Below, piece by piece: positions 1 through 10,687 of a stretch of DNA of 64,000 nt. This DNA comes from Halichondria panicea. Lineage: Eukaryota; Porifera; Demospongiae; Suberitida; Halichondriidae. Numbering within the stretch: position 1 is the first letter of the stretch; each line of letters begins with the position of its first letter. The DNA is taken from contig NC_087380.1 in assembly GCF_963675165.1 (NCBI RefSeq), forward strand, positions 3,587,803 through 3,651,802, written 5' to 3'. The position numbers were made by a program, and so were the translations under genes. The notes under the pieces were generated by a model, which did no database searches, had not been told where the DNA came from, and worked only from the letters and a program-made list of their open reading frames with translations.

Positions 1-62
1 GCATACCTAACCCTGTCTGCCAGAGTCATAGATGTATGATTGCATGTTGTCTTGTAATATAG

Positions 63-3000
63 GTGCCGTTCGGGTGTGCTCTCCCACTGAGTTCTCACGG
101 ATTGGTGATGTTGTCCCTGTTGGGTGTACTGTTTGCATTCCGGAAGGACGTGTCGTAACGTTGAATTGCACCAGACAGAGTACCTTGGAGGTATCAGTTT
201 ACGAGTGGCGAAATGGTGCTGGTATAGTCGTGTCCACGTCACCTCTGCTCATTTCTGGCGCTAACAACAGCTACACTTGTAACACTACATACTTGGACCA
301 TTCTTCAGAAACCGTTGCCTCCGTGATTGCCTGTAAGTGAAAATCATTGGAGATTTTCATAATTTTCATGTGTCAGACTTCCATGAATTTGCTGCTATAG
401 CTACATAATTATTCACTCCATTGTTTGATTGGTAAACTCCACTATACAGACAGAGATGCTGTCACTTTCACTGCTCGAACTGCTGATGAATTTTTCTCTG
501 CACCCCTGATATACGATGGCTGCTCCAGGTATTCTGCTAACATAATTATATAGCCTTTGACATTACCAGGAGCAAATCATTCTAATATAATTATTGCTGT
601 GATGATTCTCAGGTTAAACAACCAGGTGGGACTTGAGAATATAGCTGTCTGTGCATTCGTTGGGGAGACGCTTGAACTAAACTGCGCTACTGATGACAAT
701 ATGGTTCCGTTAGAAATCACAGCTCCTGATGGGAGTATGGCCACTGGATCACTGATTGTGTCGAGTGTGGACATAGGTGACGAAGGAACTTACAGCTGTC
801 GACTGAGCAATGATCCAGGTCCTTGTGGGCTATCAACTGAGCAAAGAGAAGTGCGAGTATTCAGTTACTGTAAGTGCAATGCCACGAAAGGGTTTAACAC
901 ATACCTCAAACATCTTTTAGTAACCACGATATATTATCACCATCCCCATCTTCACTCCTATAGTCTTATCTTTGCGACACACTCGTGTTAATTCTTGGCA
1001 TAACTTCAGTAATTACAATTGACCTAATATGGCTTCTGTCAGCATCTTCATTGGTCATTGGTTAGGTCGACATCGTTGGCTCTCTGTTGCACATTCGTTA
1101 TGTATATAGAGTTCTCTAAACTGTTACAATTGACTAACTACAGCTCCCCATAATAAATTCTACATGAAATATCATCTTATGCTACTGTCTCATGCACTTT
1201 ATAATTGTAACTATAACAATTGTGTCTGTTTGGAATATGCCAGATAAGCGAGTGGATAAACCATACCTATAGTTTGTACATGTCCACCCACTCAACTGAG
1301 AAAATAGCGGGGCACATGATCGCATGCACAAATGATAACCACGCCCATAGCCATGGTAATGGTGCGCATTTAAGGGACATGCCTAATTATAGTAGAACTT
1401 TGACCCTGTTCAGAAATTAGCCGGATAATCGATTCTATGACTCCATACACACACATACAGATGTCCCTGAATCAATTAACCATACTGCTATCACTAGCAG
1501 CCTCATTTCCTTGCGTGCAGTGGAAATCACATTCATCATTCCAGCAGAAAATAATATCCCTATAGCTGAGTATCGCTACATCCTTTGCAGGAATGACTGT
1601 GCTAATTCCACAATTTCCACTGTAAGCACAGTGTCTAGGGGCAACAACATGCTTAGCTTCACTATCAGACAACTGATTCCAAACAGTCAGTATATTTTGA
1701 GGGTGTATGCTGTGAATGAGTTCACAGGCGGCACTACTCCTGTTGATGACGCTGATGCTCACATTTTCAATTCAGCAACTAAAGGTAAGAGATATCTTCA
1801 TGATTATGCTTGTACTGAATTGAGCAATAATTATGCTCGCTGCATCTATAACGCCTTGTTAGAATACACAACAGTACTACAGAACCGTATTTTATCGTTT
1901 ATCGTATTATATGCAGCTGATGGAAGACCAGTTAACCTGATAGTTTACTTATCTACTGACACTCATCTGGTATTGTCATGGACACTCCCAGCACTTGCAA
2001 CACAACCTGACGTCATCGTCATGGATTTCAACATCAGTTGGGGGAGGACTGGAGACCCATCGTCTAGTGATCTTCTACCATTCAGTCCCAGTACACCACA
2101 GCAAAGATTTGCTATACCCTCCATCCTTGAACCTTCCACTCGCTACACAATTGAAGTTATTGCTTACTACTCCGTTCCTTTCCTTATCAGTGATGGTGCT
2201 GCTATCATTGGAACAACACTGCCAAATGATCAAGGTAAAGTGAATGGCATTGTTATTTGATATTGTTACTTTCGATGTTCAATGCAGTACGTACTACTAC
2301 TTGTCCACCTGGTCGTGACTCCATCTGGGATGTCGAATGGCCTGAAACTGGAAGAAATGTGACTGTACAAGGAATATGTCCTCATCAGCTAGGCACAGAC
2401 GTTAGCGGTAAGCCAAAAAGACAGCTGTAACTTTTGCTATTATATTATTTACCGAGTATTGTAATGTTTATATAGGACAAGCCACTCGCTACTGTAACAG
2501 TGAAGGTGTGTGGGCTGACCCTGATGTACTACAATGTAAAAACATGGAGTTTATTAGTATTCTTGAGCAGGTATCTAAACAATACAAACAGATAATTATT
2601 TTGATTTGTGCCCAAATAGTTACATACAATGATCTTGATTGTTGTATATAGGTAACCAGTACTTCAAGCGAGGAGCTAGTAGAGCAAGCAGCTAATCTCA
2701 CCATGCAACTGGCCGCCATAACTCAGCCAAACGCGATCTCATTGCTTCCCTCCTCCCTAAATGCCACCAATCAAGTGCTAAGTCTGGTGATCAGTGCACT
2801 AAAAGAAGAGTCCACCACCACGGACGCTAATGAGGTAGGCGAGAAAAGGTAGTGTATATCTGGAGTATATACTGCATTGCTATATATAACAGTATAATCA
2901 TTTATACCACACTTACGTCACCACTAATTAATTTCATTGGTCAACAGCCCCGGGGCACAATATTTTTCATTTGTCCAAGAACAGAAAGGAGCCTTGCTTA

Positions 3001-6000
3001 ATGGTACTAAGACTCTAAAGCAACAGCAGAATCTGCTCTACAACAATATAGATTGCGTGCTAAGCCTCGACCCATGTACATTTTTGCCAAGAAGAGCTTG
3101 CATCTGCAGCAAAAGATGTTGAATGCACAATGCCAGTGGCAGATTCAGAAGGGGTTCTTCGGGTCCAATTGAACCCCCCATCTGAGACATAAGTGAGTGG
3201 GAGGCACTTAAGCAACTAGTTAGCAAGACGGTTTTCCTTTATTACTAGCACTTATCACTTATCTTTATTTCTTGTAAGTTTTGCAAAGCTTTGTTTGAGC
3301 AGTTTTTTACAAACTAAAAGGCTAAAAACTCTCTAGCGCATGCTGACTGTTTGAAGAAAGTGAAAACCTTTTTTTAGGTCAAGCGCATGCTCACTGTTTT
3401 GAACAACTGACGAGCCACTGGAACCCCCCTTTCAAGAATCCTAGATCCGCCACTGAATGCTCAGACTTAGGAAGCTCCTGAGCATCTGTACGAGTCGATT
3501 TGTTGCTTATAAGATGGTTAATGGCTGTAAAATCCGATATAGTCCTGCTCTTTTGCCGCAATATGCATCGTGTATTGGATTGTTGCTAGAGGGAGATCCT
3601 TTTATATAGTGCTGCGGTCACATGGTATATATAATATTATAAGTCAGATATAACTACACTTACCCAGACTCCGTATCTTGCTACCGTGGTTATATATCCC
3701 TCGGAGTATCCACAGTAGTTGAGGATATGTCAGAGTGCATATCCTCCTCGTAGGTGTGGTATATCCTATATACGTAGCAAAGATCACTGTTTTACATGAA
3801 GGTAGATCTATACCATCAAACAGGAAGCAAATTTAACCAGTAGAACGTTTTCACCAGCTTATAGTGGATGTTCTGAACAATGTGTTGGAGATAAACAACT
3901 CCCAGGGATGGAATGACTTACAGTCTGTAAGTCTATAGTATCAAATTAGAGTGTTATGCTAAAGACTTTCTCTTTCATGTAATATTATAGACTGATGCAG
4001 GAAGTCAAGTGTTGCTGGACAATGCTGAGAGACTGGGTGTTCTGTTGGCTAGGTCACAGAACGCTAATGGAACTATTGAGCCAGTTAGAGTGTCCAGGCC
4101 TAACATTGGTAAGAGGGTATAGTTATGATGTTCACTGCTCATTAATGGACACAGCCATTTCTTCAAGTTTGATTAACATCTCCAAAGACATCACGAAAGA
4201 CATCACTTTTCCTCAAATAGAAGATTTGGTCAATTACACAAACTCATCCACTCTGGTACCTGCCGCTATTCGGATATCCTCAGCATTGTTGGCAGACAGA
4301 CTGGACGAACAAAAAAACACTGGTACAGTAAATTTGGAAGTTATCATTAAAATAATATGCACTTATGAGTTTGGTTTTATAGCTATCCCAACTGTTTTCA
4401 TTCTCTTCCAAAACCTTGGCTCGTTTCTGCCTACCCCCACTGATGGTCTCAGTAATACCACCCAGGGGGCATCAGTTGTCATCTCATCTCAGGTAGGGGA
4501 GCGGGGGAATGGTCGACCCTCCCAGACACTCCAACAATCCCCTTTGTCTCTCAACTTCACTTTCAATGAAGTGAGCAACTGAGTCAAATTTTATGTGCCA
4601 TAATAAGATTATATTGATTCCACTTTAAATTATAGGTTGAAAACCCAGAAAATTATCGTTGCGTGTTCTGGAACTTCTCTGAGCCGTATGTTGCAAAATT
4701 AACACAGTCTGACTATTTATTGTGAAGCATGCAGAGTTGGCAATGGTGGCTGGATCAGTGATGGAGTATCAACTATCAACAATGCTACTGAGGGATCCAC
4801 AACTACTGTTCAGTGTTCTAGTACTCATCTCACTAGCTTTGCTGTCTTAGTGGATCTGGGAGGACCAAAGGTATCAATACAAATTATGCACTCCATATTG
4901 TACCAATATTTATTATGCATTTTTTTGCTAACAGAATAGTTCTCTTGTTGAACGCAAAATTCTTGATGTTGTTTCCTATGCCGGCTGCTCTATCTCTGTG
5001 GTCTGTCTCATAGTAGCTGTCATCTTTTTCCTTGCTCAAGGGTGTGTGTGAGCTCGTACTGTCATATACCATACATGTGGGCCTTACAAAATAATATACT
5101 GTGGTTGTCAGCTTACACACTATAGAGTGTATATATAGTGTTCTACTAAAAAATGTGGTGTGACTAAGATTTATATTAGATAAAAAGATATCTTTTTTAT
5201 GGCGTGTAATTTAAGTCAGTATTGTGCCGGTTATTTTTCCGGGGCAAAAAGGTTTTACTGGGACATTTGCCGCGGCAAAAAAGTTTGGTTTGCTAAATAC
5301 CAGGACGATTGCCCCGGCAAAAAGCAACATTTTTTGGATGGGTAAATACCGCTCCAGAATGCTTACTGAGCCATTTACCGTGGCAAAAAATTTACCAGGC
5401 CTTTTTCCACGGCAAAAATATTTACCAGGCCAGATCTAATCATCCCGTGATGTGCACCTGATCTGCCTCGTGGTGTACATTATTGTACTATGGATGTTGT
5501 GATCTCGTTATTGGCTGCCTTTCAGCTTTCAGAGAGTTAATAAGTAGATAATGTAGTCTTGTACAGCTCAAACCACCATGGATTGCATTTACTGGCACAG
5601 CTCAAACCACCATGGACTCCGTTTACTGGCAAGAGTATCATATCTGAAGCAAAACATTTATCTCTGTGACCCAACAAAGAAGTTGTGTTAATCGTTTCTT
5701 TGTTTTATAAAAGTGAACAACAAAAACTGTACACCCAATCAATATATAATCGGGATTAATGAGGGAAGGAGGAGAGACAGGAAAACAATGGGGAAGTACA
5801 ATTCTTTAGCAGACAAAAAGTCTGCGGCAACTGGCCTGGTAAATGTTTTTGCGGTTGCAAACATTCTGGAGCGGAATTTACCCATCCACAAAATTTTGAT
5901 TTTTTGCCGCGGCAATCGTCCCGGTATTTAGCGAGCCAAACCGTTTTGCCACGGCAATTTTCCCGGCAAATGTCCCAGTAAAACCTTTTTACCCCGGCAC

Positions 6001-7686
6001 AATACTGACTCAAATTACACGCCATATCTTTTACACACATGCAGAAAACAACTCTTCAACAAAGTCCACTACTTTGTTCATCTCAACTTCTCCATTTCTT
6101 TGTTGCTGGCTTTCTTAGTGTTTATTGTTGGAATTGACACTGCAGTTGGAAATAGGGTAACAGGCAATGGCCAAGCCAATAAAGTTTGTTATCAGAAAGT
6201 CTTTTCTTCTCTTAGGTTGGCTGTGCCTTTGTGACTGCCCTCCTTCATTACCTATTCCTGGCAGTGTTCTGTTGGATGTTGTGTGAGGGAGTCATGCTCT
6301 ATCTATTGTTGGTGGCCGTGTTCAGTGCAGTAACACGGAAGTGGTGGTTTTTTCTTATGCTTGGATACTGTAAGTAATGCCAATTGTTGCTATGACTGCA
6401 TGTGTATATATACTACATATTCCCTTTAGTACTTCCCCTGCCCTTTGTGTTAGTCACTGTGGCCGTTAGGTGGCGCTACTATGGTATAGCAGAAACTGAA
6501 CAATCAGAATTGTGAGTGATTGATAGTCTGTATTTTCTCATGACTCTGTTGTGAATGCAGCTGCTGGTTGACAACTCGGGATGGGACAATCTTTGGTTTT
6601 GTTGCTCCAATGCTGGCAGTTATTGTGGTGAGTGTACACCACAATCTATTATACTTGTGATCTATACACTATCAACACTCTCAGATCAACATCGTTTTTT
6701 TGGTATTCATTTTGAAGTCGCTTTGGAAGAACAAAAAAAGTGCTGCTAAGCGAATGGAAAAGGAGGAGAGTAATTTTGAACTTGTCAAGTTAAGCAATAA
6801 TGCTATATTACTGCATGTGCTAGCTCATGAATATATTGCAGGTCTCTACTGCAGGGCGTAGTTGTTCTCCAGCCCCTGCTGGGCCTCACATGGGCATTTG
6901 GACTGCTCACACTCGTCAGAAACACTTCAGCTTTCGTCTGGATATTCACCATCCTCAATTCACTCCAGGTGAAGTGACAACTCTAGTGTTATCATTGACT
7001 TGATACTTAATAATTTTTATATAGGGAGTGGCTGTTTTGTTCTTCCATGTTATAAGGAATGATCAGGTAAGGTGAATAGTATATTTATAATTGCTGCACC
7101 ATTTTGTACAAAGGTGAAGCAAAAGATCAACTACTGGTGCATGAAGTTGTTCCGTCCTTCTACAATTTCAAGATATGATACCGTAAGTGTTAAATCGCCT
7201 TGGATAAATTTTAACATGCTCTTCTTTACTGCAGACTGGAATGTCTAACCTTACAAGTGAAAGCTTAAAAGGTAGATTTTTGATGTAGAATAATTAAGCA
7301 CCTCTTATGCACAGTAGCTAATTGAACACCAAATTTTTGCAGACACAAGCACCCTAAAATCCACTCTCCCAAGCGGAATAACGCTGCCCCTATCTGAGCA
7401 TTCGGAGCAGTCACAGTACTCTCAGCTTCCTATCACTGAAACCAAGATGGAACTAGCAAATGAGGCTGATGACGTAATGGTGGGACAATTACAACCTGTC
7501 TAATATTACAACTGATTGTATTTTTATGTAAAGGAGGCTGTTGCTGATTCACTGGACACTAAGGTCGATCTTAAGCATGATAGTAATGCTACAGAGGACC
7601 TCAGTAATCTAGTGGACTCTAAGGATGACGAAAAAATGGACATGATTGTGGACAAGACAACAACTCTCACTAATAAAGATGTCTAG
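63..7686 (+). CDS. Adhesion GPCR gene A (Ig/FN3/HRM/GAIN/7TM), 5'-truncated by the window
   Basis: Exons seen: 63-332, 450-528, 613-869, 1461-1784, 1917-2234, 2288-2407, 2476-2570, 2652-2834, 3858-3926, 3991-4108, 4155-4322, 4383-4570, 4636-4685, 4735-4870, 4935-5041, 6045-6156, 6216-6369, 6430-6511, 6561-6627, 6685-6788, 6842-6968, 7025-7066, 7114-7182, 7235-7271, 7343-7479, 7534-7686. In order they encode two Ig-like domains, two FN3 domains, an HRM-type domain (WPET, then RYCNSEGVW), a GAIN region, a GPS ending in SSTHLTSFAV (predicted cleavage between L and T near 4831), seven membrane segments and a cytoplasmic tail. TM motifs such as CWMLCEGVMLYLL and LLGLTWAFGLL are typical of adhesion GPCRs. 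The first exons lie before the window, as the complete inverted paralogue at 33554-43376 shows. Every exon has the same length as its counterpart there. Ligand unknown. Confidence 0.93.
3134..3455. mobile_element. MITE-like element in an intron of gene A
   Basis: Ends form an imperfect inverted repeat (CAGTGGCAGATT at the left, GATCCGCCACTG at the right), flanked by the direct repeat AATGC, a probable 5-bp target duplication. There is no coding capacity. The same insertion sits at the equivalent intron of gene C (37779-38098), so it predates the duplication. Confidence 0.7.
3456..3857. other. Remainder of the long GAIN intron of gene A
   Basis: AT-rich intron sequence, present in inverted form in gene C with small indels. 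I see no exon or recognisable repeat boundary in it. Confidence 0.5.
5199..6025. mobile_element. Foldback element with long inverted arms in the TM1-TM2 intron of gene A
   Basis: The left end ATGGCGTGTAATTTAAGTC is mirrored at 6025 by GACTCAAATTACACGCCAT. The arms run about 200 bp and are rich in a repeated TTGCC..GGCAA motif. Similar ATCTTTT flanks on both sides suggest a target duplication. No transposase is visible. The same insertion is in gene C (35212-36068). It accounts for most of the roughly 1-kb intron. Confidence 0.82.
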
Positions 7687-8311
7687 TAGCTTTGTTGGTG
7701 AAAACAATATATAGTGCATGGACAAAGAAATCTAACAATTAATGCTGCAGATTGCAGAAGCTGCCAGAAAGGATTGTATGCATGTGTGACTGAATTTAAG
7801 TTTAGCATAATTATATCTAGAGTACAAAATTAGTGTGTTTAGCATAATATTATACGTATAATATAGAGCGTAAATTTTGTGGAATGGCCTCCAAAAGCGT
7901 TTCCTTTAATAAGTTTCGTGGGTTGACTGCTTATCGAAAACACTCCCAGGCCATGCCTTGATCTTTCTAGAATAATTTTTGTGTAGGATTGCTAACCCAC
8001 GAAAACAGCAAAAATGAAAAGTTCGCGCTATAGTGACCGGCGGTGCATGTGTTACACTAGACATTTGATAGACAAAATGCATTGTTGTACCTTCAACTTA
8101 ATGTTTGATAATCATCATCTATAATAGTACCGGCTTGATTTGGCCATATGTGACTCCTCTTGACTATACCATACTATATTTAAATTACATACAAAAGCAA
8201 CAGTTTATGTTTATTTCCAGATTGATGTGGTGAACTGATCTAACAGTATAATTATACAACCCTTAATTGAGTATTTTTAGGTGTTACATTATAATATATA
8301 CAGACTCTATA
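7687..8311. other. 3' flank of gene A, no gene seen
   Basis: The part up to about 7972 is repeated in inverted form at 33270-33553, next to gene C; similarity stops near a TTCTAGAA sequence, marking the duplication edge. No ORF with domain features and no canonical AATAAA signal was noticed. Confidence 0.5.
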
Positions 8312-8658
8312 GCCCTGTTTACACCAGGCCTTTAATCCGGGTTGGAATCTGGATTAAACCTAACCGCGTTCGTGTACGGCCTTAATTATCCGGGTTCTAA
8401 TCCGGATTAGCCAACCCACTTCTGGAGGTGGTGCAGTTGTGTCAGAAGCGGTTTAGCTGTGAGTAAGCACAAAGGCTATAAGCTTATAACTAGCTAATTC
8501 TGAGGTGTTGTACTGTTCGTGGGTGTTTTTAGAGTAAGCCTGTAGCTTCCTATCAGCCAATGTTTGCGCAAATGCAATTAGTGGTCGTTTTACTATGCCC
8601 ACTACTAAAAAAAATCTGACTCTCATTCAACCCAGATTAGGTGTCGTGTAAACGGGGC
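8312..8658. mobile_element. MITE-like element with GCCCTGTTTACAC ends
   Basis: The left end GCCCTGTTTACAC is matched at the right by GTGTAAACGGGGC, giving about 13-bp terminal inverted repeats with one mismatch. Internal inverted segments (ATCCGGGTT, AATCCGGATT) strengthen the foldback. Similar end sequence occurs in introns of genes B (about 15270-15286) and B' (about 50515-50532). Noncoding. Confidence 0.65.
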
Positions 8659-9115
8659 TTATAGTACCCTGTTTAGTTGTGAACAAGAGGAAGATAAGAT
8701 TGTGGAAAGTCATGCAGTGTAATGCTGCATGCATAACTCTCAGCAAATCTCCCTCAAAATAGTTACTACTATATATAGGCGCTGCATATAATTATGTCCA
8801 ACAGTCGATTTTTCAGACAGTAGAATGAGACATGTAGACATTTTAAGCTCCTGAAGATTATTTGTAGCCTTTTTTGCATACATACAAGAAGTATGCTTAT
8901 TCATACATTATCACATGCTTGTTTCCTTACAGGATATCGCAGCCTTACTAATTAAAGACCGTGAATACTATATACAACTGAAATTTGTGGTTGATAACTT
9001 ATATAGATCTAGACGTCTAGATGATTTCATGCCTATAGTATATAAGTGTATAATCCCAAATGATAGCACTGCATGTGCTTGTTATGGATATAACCTCAAC
9101 ACAACAAGGCAGTAG

Positions 9116-9290
9116 TTTCAAATTTGGCAGATTTTGATGTTAATGCTTCGTTGTTTAATAAAGCGAGCAGAAGTTAAGAACCTGCACGTTGGCCTAGATG
9201 TACACGTGGCTTGGACTCAAGGCTGCGTGTAGACTCACTTAAATTAATGCCGAGGGTTTGCACTTCAGTGCTCTAGTGCATATTGACTGC
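9116..9290. repeat. Interspersed repeat shared with 58025-58280
   Basis: Blocks such as TTTGATGTTAA, CTTGCACGTTGGC (or CCTGCACGTTGGC) and GCCGAGGG..GCACTTCAGTGCT recur in the same order in the last intron of gene D2. No coding signal was seen. The class of element is unknown to me. Confidence 0.5.
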
Positions 9291-9396
9291 TCACAATAAT
9301 TGTAAACTATAGTTATAATCATCTCACTTTCATCAGCCTTAGACATTCTTACAATTAAATTTTGTGATCATGTCAGTATCAGTGCAGTTGCCAAAT

Positions 9397-9500
9397 TATC
9401 AAGAATTGAAAGCCAAAATGTTTATGTCAGTATCCGAGGAATTGTAACATTATCAAGAATTGAAAGCCAAAATATTTATATTATGTCAGTGTCTGAGGAC
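9397..9500. repeat. Two copies of a roughly 55-bp tandem repeat upstream of gene B
   Basis: Units begin TATCAAGAATTGAAAGCC at 9397 and 9451. The equivalent place before gene B' (44588) has three units, so copy number changed after duplication. Confidence 0.7.
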
Positions 9501-10350
9501 AAACATACGTGCGTCACATTCATTGTTTACAATAGATGTGTGCGCATGCATAATTATAGGTGGATTAATGTATATAGCCCACCAGTGGGTCTGTTTGTCT
9601 CTGCTCTGTATATGGCATCACTACCATAGCAACCATATATTGCACTGCATTATATGGCACTAATGCACTGCAGGGATTATAATGCTTTTGGGACTTATGC
9701 CCCACTGTCCCACCCAATAACTCATTAATTTGGGTCCCTTTTATAGGCTACTATACCCACTACCTTTTCCATTAGAATTTACTCTGGAATTCATGTATTC
9801 ACTAAAATTCACTCAAAACACATGTCTTTTATAGGGAAAAAACTTGACTAATCAGAAGAGTTTGACGTCATTGGGCAACAAGTTAGTTATTGCAAGTGCC
9901 CTCTGCGGCCCTCGGGCATTATGTCATCCAGTGCAATATAATTATGGCATGTTGCACTCGTGCTGGACAATAACTAATACATAAAGCACTACAGCCAAGT
10001 GGCCCGAGTACCATATTTTGTATGCTCCATGCAAGCTCTCTGCTGTAATACTAATCATCAGATCTAGCTTATAGAGTGCATGTCTAATTAGCTTATACAC
10101 TGCTATACAATTTGCACAGCACTCCACCCGTTGTGAGACATTCTATAGAACCACTGCCTGCGGGCTCTCTGCTGTAATACTAATCATCAGTGCATGTCTA
10201 ATTAGCACATACACTATGACACTACACAATTTGCACAGCACTCCAGGACCACGGACCACGATTGTGAGACATTCTATAGAACCACTGCAGACAGTTTAGC
10301 ACTATACTTGGGCTTTATGTAAGTTAGACGTTGTTGAAAAGATAATTATA

Positions 10351-10552
10351 CAGTGGAACCTCCGTTAACAACTACCTCCGAATAAAGGCCAGCTGCTATA
10401 TAACGGCCAGGCACCCAGGTCCTAAATGAACAGTTTGTGTACAAAACAACCTCTCAACAAAGACCAAAACATTGTATAAAGGCCAAAACATTGTATAAAG
10501 GCCAAAACATTGTTCCCTAAAGGTGTCTGCATGTTATAGAGAGGTTCCACTG
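10351..10552. mobile_element. MITE with CAGTGGAACCTC ends and TA flanks
   Basis: CAGTGGAACCTC at the left and GAGGTTCCACTG at the right are inverted, and each end is flanked by TA, the target duplication expected of Tc1/mariner-type elements. The copy before gene B' is at 45617-45807. Degraded relatives lie near 21172-21300 and 57238-57357. Confidence 0.8.
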
Positions 10553-10622
10553 TATCTACAATAATGTGTGGCTTATAAAACGTTCAGATTTGTGCGGTTG
10601 ATAGAAGTATAGTGAGAGTTAG

Positions 10623-10632
10623 TATATAAATA
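10623..10632 (+). promoter_or_regulatory. Possible TATA box of gene B
   Basis: TATATAAATA lies 55 nt before the start codon of gene B and is conserved with its surroundings before gene B'. The distance fits a core promoter with a very short 5' UTR. No transcript evidence. Confidence 0.35.
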
Positions 10633-10687
10633 GCAATCCAACTGCATGTGCACATACATGCATGGACATGTTATATCATACTATAGA

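Noticed and set aside
2937-3122. 61-aa frame in the GAIN intron of A (also in C at 38110-38295)
   Set aside because: Conserved only because the intron is duplicated; it lacks matching splice sites and has no recognisable domain.
3995-4582. 195-aa open frame as a separate small protein
   Set aside because: It reads an out-of-frame version of the GAIN exon at 3991-4108 and then runs through two short introns; splice sites and phase favour exons of gene A.
6555-6749. 64-aa frame MQLLVDNSGWDNLW...
   Set aside because: Wrong frame over the ECL2/TM5 exon; the correct frame reads CWLTTRDGTIFGF.
8915-9115. 66-aa open frame
   Set aside because: No recognisable domain, no splice partners, in repeat-rich flank; probably chance.
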